Of a stretch of 64,000 bases of DNA, positions 9,665 to 18,284 are shown piece after piece. Location of the stretch: the NCBI RefSeq assembly GCF_035982055.1, contig NZ_CP108427.1, forward strand, positions 2,976,001 through 3,040,000, read 5' to 3'. A model generated the notes under the pieces. That model was not told where the DNA came from and made no database searches. It saw only the letters and a program-made list of their open reading frames with translations. This DNA is from Streptomyces sp. NBC_01288. GTDB taxonomy: Bacteria; Actinomycetota; Actinomycetes; Streptomycetales; Streptomycetaceae. How positions within the stretch are numbered: position 1 is the first letter of the stretch; each line of letters opens with the position of its first letter. Made by a program: the position numbers and the translations under genes.

Positions 9665-11068
9665 ATGATGCAGGACACTCCCGTCCCCGCCCGCACGGAA
9701 CCATCGCCGCCCGCCCGGCGCACGACCCGCGATCTCACCAAGGCCGCCGTCTCCGGCTGGCTCGGTACGGCCATGGAGTTCATGGACTTCCAGCTGTACT
9801 CGCTGGCCGCCGCGATCGTCTTCAACAAGATCTTCTTCCCGGACGTCAGCCCGGCCATCGGCCTGATCGCCGCGATGGCGACCTACGGCGTCGGCTACGT
9901 CGCCCGCCTCGCCGGTGCGGTCTACTTCGGGCGGATGGGCGACCGGATCGGCCGCAAGAAGGTCCTCGTCATCACGATCCTGCTGATGGGCGGGTCCACC
10001 ACCCTCATCGGCGCCCTGCCCACCTACGCCGCGATCGGCATCCTCGCGCCGAGCCTGCTGGTCCTGCTGCGGCTGATCCAGGGCTTCGGAGCCGGTGCCG
10101 AGATAGCCGGGGCGACCGTGCTGCTCGCCGAGTACGCCCCGGTGCGCAGGCGCGGTCTGATCGCCTCGCTGGTGTCGCTCGGCACGAACTCCGGGACGCT
10201 CGCCGCGTCAGGCCTGTGGGCCATCCTCATCGGCGTGCTCAGCGAGGACCAACTCCTCGCCTGGGGCTGGCGGTTGCCGTTCCTGCTGAGCTTCGTCCTG
10301 ATGCTCTTCGCGGTCTGGCTGCGGCGCGGCCTCAAGGAGAGCCCGGTCTTCGAGGAACGCGCCGACGTCGTGGACGGCGTGGCGATGACCCGCGGCGAGG
10401 TCGAGTCCACGATCGCCGAGGAGGGCGAACACCGGGTCGACGTCCTCGCGGCGGGCATCCGCCAGCGCAAGGGCAGGGCGTTCTTCCTCGCGCTGGGCCT
10501 GCGCCTGGGCCAGGCGGGCAACTCCGGGCTGATCCAGACGTTCCTCGTCGGCTACATCGCCACCAACCTCTCGGTCGGCCGCTCCGTCCCCACGGACGCG
10601 ATCGTCTACGGCTCCCTGCTCGGCTTCGCCACCGTGCCGGCCGTGGGTCTGCTCGGCGACCGCTACGGACGCCGCCCGGTCTACATGGCGTTCTCGCTGC
10701 TGACCGTCGTCATCGCCTTCCCCGTGATGTTCCTCATCGCGTCCGGTTCCTCGGCCGCCGTGATGTTCGGCATGGTGCTCGGCCTGAACGTCGGTGTCCT
10801 CGGCCTGTTCTCGCTGGAGAGCGTGACGATGGCCGAACTCTTCGGCTCCCGCACCCGGTTCACCCAGCTCGCGCTCGCCAAGGAGATCGGCGGCATCCTC
10901 ACCACCGCGATCGGCCCGGTCCTCGCGGCCTCGCTCACCGCCGTCACCGGCAGCTGGTGGCCCATCGCGGTGATGCTCGTCGTCTACTCGCTCATCACCC
11001 TCGTCAGCGCGTTCCTCGCCCCCGAGACACGCGGCCGCGACCTGGTCCGACTGGAGGACGCCGTATGA
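9665..11068 (+). CDS. MFS transporter, metabolite:H+ symporter type
   Basis: 467 residues with about twelve hydrophobic helices. The loop motif GRMGDRIGRKK between helices 2 and 3 and the repeat GDRYGRRP in the second half are MFS signatures, and the N-terminal WLGTAMEFMDFQLYS segment is typical of the metabolite:H+ symporter (MHS/ShiA/ProP-like) branch. A charged central loop lies at about residues 225-265. Placed among sugar-acid genes and ending in an ATGA overlap with the following dehydrogenase, it probably imports the substrate acid by proton symport. The exact substrate is not readable. Confidence 0.88.
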   Translation: MMQDTPVPARTEPSPPARRTTRDLTKAAVSGWLGTAMEFMDFQLYSLAAAIVFNKIFFPDVSPAIGLIAAMATYGVGYVARLAGAVYFGRMGDRIGRKKVLVITILLMGGSTTLIGALPTYAAIGILAPSLLVLLRLIQGFGAGAEIAGATVLLAEYAPVRRRGLIASLVSLGTNSGTLAASGLWAILIGVLSEDQLLAWGWRLPFLLSFVLMLFAVWLRRGLKESPVFEERADVVDGVAMTRGEVESTIAEEGEHRVDVLAAGIRQRKGRAFFLALGLRLGQAGNSGLIQTFLVGYIATNLSVGRSVPTDAIVYGSLLGFATVPAVGLLGDRYGRRPVYMAFSLLTVVIAFPVMFLIASGSSAAVMFGMVLGLNVGVLGLFSLESVTMAELFGSRTRFTQLALAKEIGGILTTAIGPVLAASLTAVTGSWWPIAVMLVVYSLITLVSAFLAPETRGRDLVRLEDAV

Positions 11069-12126
11069 GTACGGGCAGCATGAGCACGGGCCGTATGAGG
11101 GCCGTCGTGGTGCACGGCCCCGGAGACGTCCGCATCGACGAACGGGTCCGGCCGGCACCGGGGGCGGGTGAGGTGCTGCTCGCCCTGGAGTGGGGCGGGA
11201 TCTGCGGCTCCGACATCGCCTACTGGAAGAACGGCGCGTCCGGCACCGCCTCGTTGGCCCACCCGCTCGTCCTCGGCCACGAGGTCGCGGGCCGGATCGC
11301 GGCGCTCGGCGCCGGGGTCACCGGCCTGGACGAAGGACAGCAAGTAACCGTCCACCCGGCCCAGTTGGTGGGCGACGGCATCCTCCCGGACCGGATCGCC
11401 GGACGCACCAACCTCTACCCGCACGTCCGTTACTTCGGCTCGGCGGCCTTCGACCCGCACACGGACGGCGGGTTCAGCGAATTCCGTACGGTCCGCGCGG
11501 CCCAGGTCCGCCCCCTGCCGGACGGCGTCGACACCCAACAGGGCGCCCTGGCCGAGCCGTTGGCGGTCGCGCTGCACGCCGTGGGCCGGGTGCCGGCGCT
11601 GCGCGGGCGGACGGTGCTGGTCAACGGGGCAGGTCCGATCGGCTCGTTGGTGGTCGCGGCGGCCCGGCACTCCGGGGCGGGCTCCGTCATCGCCGCCGAC
11701 CTCTCCGCCGCCTCCCTCGCCGTCGCGCGCGCGATGGGCGCCGACGAGACGCGGGACATCTCGCGCGGCGAGTCCCTGCCGGAGGACGTCGAGGTCGTCT
11801 TCGAGGCGTCCGGCGCCCCCTCGGCGCTGGGCCCGGTCCTACGGTCCACCGCCCGCGGCGGCACCCTCGTCCAGGTCGGCAACCTCCCCGGTACGGCGGT
11901 CTCCGCCGCCCTCGGTGACCTGGTCACCCGGGAGATCACCTGGATCGGCTCCTACCGCTTCGTCGAGGAGATCGACGACGCGTTGCGCGCGCTGCGGGAC
12001 GGGCTGGACGTCACACCGGTGATCACGCACCGGTTCCCGATGGAGCGGGCGGAGGAGGCGCTGGCGGTGGCGGCGGATCCGGGGAGCGGGAGCAGCAAGG
12101 TGTTGCTGCGGCTGGCAGGCACCTGA
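11065..12126 (+). CDS. Zinc-type alcohol dehydrogenase, L-idonate/L-gulonate 5-dehydrogenase-like
   Basis: 353 residues, MDR superfamily. Catalytic-zinc residues appear in GGICGSD and LGHEVAGR, and the nucleotide site is NGAGPIGSLV. The mid-section YFGSAAFDPHTDGGFSEF matches E. coli L-idonate dehydrogenase in my recollection. The loop that normally holds the four structural-zinc cysteines has none, and the whole protein contains a single cysteine. In this cluster it probably oxidises L-gulonate to D-fructuronate, or L-idonate to 5-ketogluconate, feeding the UxuB-like and ManD enzymes. ATGA overlap with the transporter gene. Confidence 0.82.
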   Translation: MSTGSMSTGRMRAVVVHGPGDVRIDERVRPAPGAGEVLLALEWGGICGSDIAYWKNGASGTASLAHPLVLGHEVAGRIAALGAGVTGLDEGQQVTVHPAQLVGDGILPDRIAGRTNLYPHVRYFGSAAFDPHTDGGFSEFRTVRAAQVRPLPDGVDTQQGALAEPLAVALHAVGRVPALRGRTVLVNGAGPIGSLVVAAARHSGAGSVIAADLSAASLAVARAMGADETRDISRGESLPEDVEVVFEASGAPSALGPVLRSTARGGTLVQVGNLPGTAVSAALGDLVTREITWIGSYRFVEEIDDALRALRDGLDVTPVITHRFPMERAEEALAVAADPGSGSSKVLLRLAGT

Positions 12127-12183
12127 GATCCGTCCCCGTCACGTGACCCCACGTACACCCCACCCGAGAACCAGGAGAGTCCC

Positions 12184-13200
12184 GTGCCCCTGCCGCCCCC
12201 GCCCCGTTCGGCCGGCCGACCGGAACAGGTGGCCGACGTCGTGTGCGTCGGCGAGACGATGGCCGTCCTCAGTCCGCCGGACAGCCGTCCGTTCGACGAA
12301 CAGCCGACGCTCGCGATGGCCATCGGCGGTGCCGAGTCCAACGTCGCCTGCGGGCTCGCCGGTCTCGGTCACCGTGTCGCGTGGCTGAGCCGCCTGGGCG
12401 ACGACCCGTTCGCGCGCCGCATCCTGGCCGAACTCACCGCGCGGGGCGTGGACGTGACGGGAGTGGAGACCGACCCGGCCCGCCCGACCGGCGTCTACTT
12501 CAAGGACCCGGCACCGGAGGGCACCCGCACCCACTACTACCGGAGCGGATCGGCCGCGACCCTGATGGGCCCGGAGCTGACCCGGCTGCCCGTGCTGCGC
12601 CGGGCCCGCGTCGTGCACCTGTCGGGCGTCGCGGCGGCACTCTCCGAGAGCTGTGCCGGGCTGTTGGAGGCGATCCTCGTCGACCGCGCGCTCGGCGCGA
12701 GGGGCAGCGGGCCGGTCGTCTCCTTCGACGTCAACCACCGCCCCGCGCTGTGGCGTTCCGGCACCGCCGACGCCGCGAAGAACCTGCTCACCCTCGCCCG
12801 CGCCGCCGACATCGTGTTCGTCGGACGGGACGAGGCCGAGGCGCTGTGGGGCACGACCCGCCCGGACGACGTGGCCGAACTCCTCGGCCCCGCACCGCTG
12901 GTCGTGGTCAAGGACGCCGAACTCGGAGCGACCTCGTACGCCGACGGACAGCGCACCTTCGTCCCCGCGCTGCCCACCCAGGTGGTCGAACCGGTCGGCG
13001 CGGGCGACGCGTTCGCCGCCGGTTACCTCTCGGCGGTACTGGAGAACCGGGACGAACGGTCCCGCCTGCGGCTGGGCCATGTCGCAGCCTCCGCGGCGCT
13101 GCGAACGAGGGACGACGTGCCCGCAATGCCTCCGCGCACGGAGACCGACCGCCGACTCGCGCTGGACGACGTGGGTTGGTCCAGGGCGGCGACGGGATGA
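12184..13200 (+). CDS. kdgK: PfkB-family sugar kinase, likely 2-keto-3-deoxygluconate kinase
   Basis: 338 residues from the GTG at 12184 after CAGGAGAGTCCC. PfkB signatures are present: GGAESNVACGLAGLG near residue 42 (substrate loop) and PVGAGDAFAAGYL near 270, holding the catalytic Asp and anion hole. In this pathway the product phosphorylates KDG to KDPG with ATP. It sits between the dehydrogenase and the KDPG aldolase, so the step fits. Other ribokinase-family substrates remain possible on motif evidence alone. Confidence 0.87.
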   Translation: MPLPPPPRSAGRPEQVADVVCVGETMAVLSPPDSRPFDEQPTLAMAIGGAESNVACGLAGLGHRVAWLSRLGDDPFARRILAELTARGVDVTGVETDPARPTGVYFKDPAPEGTRTHYYRSGSAATLMGPELTRLPVLRRARVVHLSGVAAALSESCAGLLEAILVDRALGARGSGPVVSFDVNHRPALWRSGTADAAKNLLTLARAADIVFVGRDEAEALWGTTRPDDVAELLGPAPLVVVKDAELGATSYADGQRTFVPALPTQVVEPVGAGDAFAAGYLSAVLENRDERSRLRLGHVAASAALRTRDDVPAMPPRTETDRRLALDDVGWSRAATG

Positions 13201-13468
13201 ACCGGCGGCTGCGACGGCGCTCACCTGGGGTCGGTGCCGTGCCGTTCCGGGTGACGGCGGTCGGTCCGGGACGGTGCCGGGGGAATCGGCTCACGACGGC
13301 CCCGTCCCGCCACGCCCGATCGCCGTACGCCGAGAGCGACTTCAGCCCCGCTCGGAACAGCACCGAGCGAACCGGCCGACGCGAGCACACCCACCACCGG
13401 CCCCTGCTCCACCCCCGAACAACACCGCCCGCCCAAGCCGACTGGCGTACCCGAAGGAGCCCCTGCCC

Positions 13469-14110
13469 ATGACCCCCGACTTCCTCACCCGGCTGTCGAA
13501 GGACCGCGTGATCGCCGTGGTCCGCGCCCCGGAGATACCCGATGCCGCGGCGCTCTGCGAGGCGTTGCGGGCGGGTGGTATCCGGTGGATCGAGTTCACC
13601 CGGACCACCCCCGGCCTCGCCGGGCATCTGCGGCGCGCGGTGGCCGACGGGCAGGACGGTGTCGGTGCCGGGACGGTGATGACCGGCGCGCAGGCCGAGG
13701 AGTTGATCGAGGCGGGGGCGCAATATCTTGTCACCCCCGGTTGCCGCCCCGGTGTCGCGGAGGCGGCAGCGGCGGCCGGGGTGCCGGTCGTGATGGGTGC
13801 CCTGTCGCCGACGGAGGTCGGGATGGCCCTCGACCTGGGCGTGGACGCGGTGAAGATCTTCCCGGCGCGCGCCTTCGGCCCCCGGCACTTCCGTGACCTG
13901 GCCGGCCCCTTCCCGGACGTACCGCTGGTGGCGTCGGGCGGGGTCGACGCGGACAACGCGGCCGGGTTCCTCGCGGCCGGGGCGCGTGCGGTGTGCGCCG
14001 GTTCGGGGGTCGTACCGCCCGCTGTCGTGGCCGCGGGCGACTGGGCCGAGATCACCCGCCGGGCCCGCGCCTTCACCGACGCGCTGGCCGCCGTACCGTC
14101 ACCGGTGTAG
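13469..14110 (+). CDS. kdgA: KDPG/KHG aldolase
   Basis: 213 residues from the ATG at 13469 with GAAGGAG upstream. Class I aldolase of the Eda family: the Schiff-base lysine lies in VKIFPAR, the catalytic Glu in IEFTRTTPG, and the phosphate loop in VASGGVD and CAGSG. It cleaves 2-keto-3-deoxy-6-phosphogluconate to pyruvate and glyceraldehyde-3-phosphate, the last step of the cluster. A 268-bp gap separates it from kdgK with no gene recognised, so it may have its own promoter or be reached by readthrough. Confidence 0.92.
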   Translation: MTPDFLTRLSKDRVIAVVRAPEIPDAAALCEALRAGGIRWIEFTRTTPGLAGHLRRAVADGQDGVGAGTVMTGAQAEELIEAGAQYLVTPGCRPGVAEAAAAAGVPVVMGALSPTEVGMALDLGVDAVKIFPARAFGPRHFRDLAGPFPDVPLVASGGVDADNAAGFLAAGARAVCAGSGVVPPAVVAAGDWAEITRRARAFTDALAAVPSPV

Positions 14111-14150
14111 GGGAACGGCTGCCGGGACCGGCGTCGAACTCCTCGCTCCC

Positions 14151-15455
14151 CTACGCCTGTTCGGGCCGCGGGCGCCACGTACCGTCGACCGGAATCCCTG
14201 CCGCCGCCGCGATCCGGTCGCGGGACGCGAGCAGCCGGGCCCTGAGCGCCGACAGGTCCACGCCCACCAACACCCCGTCGCGCTTGACCACTTGACCGGC
14301 GACGAGGACGGTGTCGACGAGTCCGGGGTGAGCGGCGCTGACGATCGTGCCGACCGGGTCGGTGACCGGGAACACGGTCAGGTCGTCGGTGCGCAGGAGG
14401 ATCAGGTCGGCGTCCTTGCCGGGGGTGACGCTGCCGGTGCGGGCGTCGAGTCCGCAGGAGCGGGCGGCGTCGATCGTGGTGAACTCCAGCAGGTCGCGGG
14501 AGCGCAGGCCGCCGTCCAGACCGCGCTGCACGGCGAAGGCCGTACGCATCGTGGAGAACATGTCGCCACCGGCCGAGGGGACGTCGTCGACGGACAGCGT
14601 CGGGCGCACGCCCGCGGCCAACGCCCGCCCGGTGACCGGCGATCCGAAGCCCATCTTCAGCTCGACGTCCGGGCTGACGGACAGGGAAGCGCCCGCGTCC
14701 GCGAGCATCCGCAGCTCTTCGTCGCTGATCCCGTTGGCGTGCACGAACGTGGTGGTCTCCCGCAGCAGCCCGTGCTCGCGCAGATCGGCGACCGTGGGGC
14801 TGGTGCCGCCCGGATCTACGTGCAGGCTGGTGCGCAGGCCGAGTTCGTCCGCCAGTTTCAGCTCGCGGGCGACGGTGTCCATGCCGGTGTCGTCGGGTCC
14901 GCGCAGGCCGAACGCCATGGTGACGAGGCCGTCACCGGGCAGCTCGGAGCGGACGCGGCGGATGTCGGCGTCGACGGAGTCGGCGGTGCCCCAGCCGGCG
15001 CCGAGGCAGAAGACCGACCGCCCCGGCGCGTCCCGCAGCGCGGCGACGGCGGCGTCCTCGTGGTCGTGGGTCTGGGCGACGTGGTACCAGTCCAGCATCG
15101 TGGTCACGCCGGAGTGCAGGGCCTCCAGGCGGCCGAGCAGGGTGCCGGCGTAGACTTCCTCGGGCCGGTAGTGGGGCTTGACCGTGCGGTGCATGGCCAG
15201 CGCCCACTCGGGGAACGTCCAGTCCGCGCCGACGCCTCGGAACGCGGTCTGCCAGGAGTGGCGGTGGTTGTCGACGAAACCGGGCAGGACGATCCGGTCG
15301 GTCGCGTCGATCACCTCGGCGTCCGGCGCGTCGAGGTGCGCGGCCACCGCGACGATCACACCGTCCTCGATCAGCACGTCACCGCGTTCGAGATCGCCGA
15401 CGACCGGGTCCATGCTGACCACGGTGCCGCCGGTGAGCAGGGTTTTCTTCATCAT
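14151..15455 (-). CDS. Amidohydrolase of the TRZ/ATZ/cytosine deaminase family
   Basis: 434 residues. The first of two ATGs at 15455 has AGGAG eight bases upstream. Metal-binding residues of the amidohydrolase barrel are present: HxH in DNHRHSW near 62, later His in SLHVDPGG and FVHANGIS, and Asp in SVDDVPS. The C-terminal small domain has VTPGKDADLILL. Members hydrolyse or deaminate purines, pyrimidines, triazines and guanidino compounds, for example 8-oxoguanine deaminase. The natural substrate cannot be fixed from motifs. It is convergent with kdgA and not obviously part of that pathway. Confidence 0.8.
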   Translation of the reverse strand: MMKKTLLTGGTVVSMDPVVGDLERGDVLIEDGVIVAVAAHLDAPDAEVIDATDRIVLPGFVDNHRHSWQTAFRGVGADWTFPEWALAMHRTVKPHYRPEEVYAGTLLGRLEALHSGVTTMLDWYHVAQTHDHEDAAVAALRDAPGRSVFCLGAGWGTADSVDADIRRVRSELPGDGLVTMAFGLRGPDDTGMDTVARELKLADELGLRTSLHVDPGGTSPTVADLREHGLLRETTTFVHANGISDEELRMLADAGASLSVSPDVELKMGFGSPVTGRALAAGVRPTLSVDDVPSAGGDMFSTMRTAFAVQRGLDGGLRSRDLLEFTTIDAARSCGLDARTGSVTPGKDADLILLRTDDLTVFPVTDPVGTIVSAAHPGLVDTVLVAGQVVKRDGVLVGVDLSALRARLLASRDRIAAAAGIPVDGTWRPRPEQA

Positions 15456-15526
15456 CGGAGGAGCTCCTAACCGGTGGGGGTCGGGGTGTCGTCACTAGCG
15501 GGGGGGGTGGGGCTGCCATCGCCCGC

Positions 15527-16711
15527 TCAGGTGGTCGCCGCTTCGGTCAGCACGGCGTCGGCCGCTTCGAGCGCGTCCGCGACCAGATCCGCCGTGTCCT
15601 CGGTCCCCGCCGCCAGCCGGACCAGCCCCAACGGCACTGATTCCGCGAGCTGTTGCTCGCTGAGCATCCCGCGCCACATGGACGCCGGATGCACGGCCAG
15701 CGACTCCACGCCCCCGAGGCTGGCCGACCGACGCGGGTAACGCAGCCGCCCGAGAAACGCGTCGGCCATCTCGAACCCACCGGCGAACTCGATGCCGAGC
15801 ACCCCGCCGAAACCGCTCATCTGGTCCACGGCCACCTTGTGCTGCGGGTGCGTCGCCAGCCCGGGATAGTGCACCTTCGTCACCGCCGGATGCGCGCTCA
15901 ACTCCTCAGCCAGGGCAAGCCCGTTGGCGTTGTGCCGCGGCACCCGCAACGGCAGGGTCCGCATCCCGCGCAGCAACAGCCACGCGTCGATCGGCCCGAG
16001 CGTGGCACCGGTCAGGAGACCCACGTCCCATATCCGGTCGAGGATCTCGGATGGCCCGGCCAGCACTCCCGCGGACACATCGGAGTGCCCATTCAGATAC
16101 TTGGTCGCGCTGTGCCACACCAGGTCGATGCCGAAGTCCACCGGCCGCTGGTTCAGCGGAGTGGCGAAGGTGTTGTCCGCCATGGTCGACACGCCGTGCG
16201 CACGGGCCAGTTCAGCTACGGCCCGCAGGTCGGTGATCTGTAGCAACGGGTTGCTCGGGGTCTCCACCAGGATCAGCCGGGTCCGCGGAGCCAGCGCCCT
16301 CGCGAACGCCTCCGGGTCGGTCTGATCGACCAGCGTGGTGGTCACGCCGAAGCGCGGCAGCAGGTTCAGCAGCACCGACGCCGTACCCCCGTAGGTGGAC
16401 CGCTGCCCGATGACATGGTCGCCCGCGGACACCAGCGCCAGCACGGCCGTGGTGAGCGCGGCCATCCCGGACGCGGTGACCATGGCCGCCTCGGTGTTCT
16501 CCAACTCCGCGACGACGGCGGCGACTTGGGCATGGTTCGGGTTGCCGAACCGGGTGTAGAAGTCCTTGCCGCGTGCTTCCACGGCCCCCTGTGCGAACGT
16601 CTCCGCGTCCTCGGCCGAGAACGCCGCCGTCTGGTAGATGGGCGGTGCGACGGCACGGCTGGGATGGACCTCGCGGTCGGCGTGAACGGTGATGGTGCTC
16701 TTGCCCGGCAT
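15527..16711 (-). CDS. Cys/Met-metabolism PLP enzyme (methionine or cystathionine gamma-lyase type)
   Basis: 394 residues from the ATG at 16711 after GGAAGGG. PLP-dependent trans-sulfuration family: SATKYLNGHSDV holds the Schiff-base lysine near residue 203, DNTFATP the pyridine-binding Asp, and YTRFGNPNHAQV and SGMAALTTA the phosphate region. Family members cleave methionine, cystathionine or homocysteine. The divergent Lrp/AsnC regulator, typical beside methionine gamma-lyases, points to amino-acid catabolism rather than synthesis. The intergenic 160 bp includes short gcgcaat and acaattgt elements that may be regulator sites. Confidence 0.85.
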   Translation of the reverse strand: MPGKSTITVHADREVHPSRAVAPPIYQTAAFSAEDAETFAQGAVEARGKDFYTRFGNPNHAQVAAVVAELENTEAAMVTASGMAALTTAVLALVSAGDHVIGQRSTYGGTASVLLNLLPRFGVTTTLVDQTDPEAFARALAPRTRLILVETPSNPLLQITDLRAVAELARAHGVSTMADNTFATPLNQRPVDFGIDLVWHSATKYLNGHSDVSAGVLAGPSEILDRIWDVGLLTGATLGPIDAWLLLRGMRTLPLRVPRHNANGLALAEELSAHPAVTKVHYPGLATHPQHKVAVDQMSGFGGVLGIEFAGGFEMADAFLGRLRYPRRSASLGGVESLAVHPASMWRGMLSEQQLAESVPLGLVRLAAGTEDTADLVADALEAADAVLTEAATT

Positions 16712-16870
16712 GGCTGCCCTTCCGTGGACCTGGACCGTCGGTGCGACTCCATGAAGCGTGACCGACCAGCAGTCCGAGATGCCCGGATCTCGGCAATTTT
16801 GGCAGTACATTGCGCGCCGGGCGGGCGCACAATTGTGGTAGTCGAGTCGCGGGCGCAATAATCTGCCGTC

Positions 16871-17332
16871 ATGGACGAGGTGGACCGATCGATTCTGGCC
16901 GTGCTCGAAACGCACGGCCGCATCAGCAACAACGAGCTCGCGGCCCGCGTCGGGCTCTCCCCGTCCCCCTGCCTGCGCCGCGTGCGCCAGCTGGAGGAGG
17001 CCGGGGTCATCCGCGGCTACCGCGCGCTGATCGATCCCGCCGCGATCGGCCGCAGCCTGCGGGTCTTCGCGGGCGTACGGCTGATGCGGCACACCCGCGC
17101 GGACGTGGTCGCCTTCGAACGCGGGGTCACCCGGCTGCCCGAGGTGGTCGCCTGCCACCACATCACCGGCAACTTCGACTACCTCCTCCAGGTGGAGGTG
17201 GCCGACCTCCCGGCCTACGAGGACTTCCACGCCAACCAGCTGGCGACCCTGCCCGGCGTGGCCACGGTGACCAGCTACGTCACGATGAAGACGCTCACCG
17301 CGGACACCGACACAGGCACAGGCACCGCATGA
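16871..17332 (+). CDS. Lrp/AsnC-family regulator
   Basis: 153 residues. The N-terminal helix-turn-helix (VDRSILAVLETHGRISNNELAARVGLSPSPCLRRV) and C-terminal RAM domain (VACHHITGNFDYLLQVEV) match the standard Lrp architecture and length. Lrp proteins bind amino acids and act on neighbouring amino-acid genes. The divergent PLP lyase at 15527-16711 is the expected target. The tail after residue 143 is a short TDTGTGTA repeat of no obvious function. Confidence 0.9.
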   Translation: MDEVDRSILAVLETHGRISNNELAARVGLSPSPCLRRVRQLEEAGVIRGYRALIDPAAIGRSLRVFAGVRLMRHTRADVVAFERGVTRLPEVVACHHITGNFDYLLQVEVADLPAYEDFHANQLATLPGVATVTSYVTMKTLTADTDTGTGTA

Positions 17333-17335
17333 CGG

Positions 17336-18184
17336 TCAGAGCGTGATGGTGCCGCGAATGCGGACGTCGGCGGCGCCACTGACCCACACGGTGCCGTCCG
17401 CGTCGGCGGTGACCTCGATACTCGCGGCCCGCCCCAGCCGCGTGCCCTGCGAGACCCGGTAGGAGGAGGGCGCGCCACCGGTCGAGGTGAGCCACTGCCC
17501 CACACCGGCGTTCATGCTCCCGCACGCGGGGTCCTCGGGCACACCGGCGGCAGGAGCGAAGGTGCGCATCTCGAACGCGTACCGGGACCCGTCGGGGTGG
17601 GCCCCGATCGCACCGACCATCGCGTCCGGGAAGACGGAGAAATCAGGTTCGAGGGCGAGCACCTCCTCGGCCGTGGCCAGCCGCACCACGGCCCACCCGG
17701 GCCCGTTGTCGACCCACTGATGCGCCACGACCCGGTCCCGCGAGATCCCGAACGCGCCTACGATCCGCAGCAGTTGATCCTCGTCGAGGTCCCCCTCCCG
17801 CACCCGGGGCGGAGCGGCGAAGGCCAACGTCCCCTCACCCCGCCGCACGGCGACCAGTCCCGCGCCGCACTCCTGCACGATGCGTTCGTCGTCCCGCGGT
17901 GTGCCACCACCGTCCAGCCAGGCACGCGCGGACCCGAGGGTGGGGTGCCCGGCGAACGGCAGCTCGCCCCCGGGGGTGAAGATCCGCAGCCGGTAGTCCG
18001 CGTCGGGGACGGTGGGCGGCAGCACGAACGTGGTCTCGGACAGGTTCGTCCAGCGCGCCAGCCCCTGCATCTCCTCGTCGCTCAGGTCGGTCCCGTCGAG
18101 CACGACGGCAACCGGGTTGCCGGTGCAGGGACTCGTGGCGAACACGTCGACCTGCGCGAACGAGCGGTTGCGTGGCATGGTCAT
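17336..18184 (-). CDS. PhzF-family isomerase-like protein
   Basis: 282 residues from the ATG at 18184, which has AAGGG five bases upstream. The two-fold PhzF/DapF-like architecture is visible: QVDVFATSPCTGNPVAVVL at the start, NLSETTF with the catalytic Glu near 48, PFAGHPTLGSA near 80, and GVPEDPACGSMNAGVG in the second half. The phenazine enzyme PhzF isomerises trans-2,3-dihydro-3-hydroxyanthranilate, but most family members are outside phenazine clusters and have unknown substrates. No other phenazine gene is present, so only the family is called. Convergent with the Lrp gene at 16871, with a 3-bp gap. Confidence 0.85.
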   Translation of the reverse strand: MTMPRNRSFAQVDVFATSPCTGNPVAVVLDGTDLSDEEMQGLARWTNLSETTFVLPPTVPDADYRLRIFTPGGELPFAGHPTLGSARAWLDGGGTPRDDERIVQECGAGLVAVRRGEGTLAFAAPPRVREGDLDEDQLLRIVGAFGISRDRVVAHQWVDNGPGWAVVRLATAEEVLALEPDFSVFPDAMVGAIGAHPDGSRYAFEMRTFAPAAGVPEDPACGSMNAGVGQWLTSTGGAPSSYRVSQGTRLGRAASIEVTADADGTVWVSGAADVRIRGTITL

Positions 18185-18284
18185 CAAGGCCCTTTCACAC
18201 GGCTGAGGGAGAAAGCGGGTCCATCCCAACGGGCGCCCGCACGGCGAGAACAGGGCCACTCACAACAAAGTGGACTGATATGCC

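Noticed and set aside
17336..18184. Phenazine biosynthesis gene cluster
   Set aside because: Only the PhzF-like protein is present. No phzA, B, C, D, E or G homologue is in the window.
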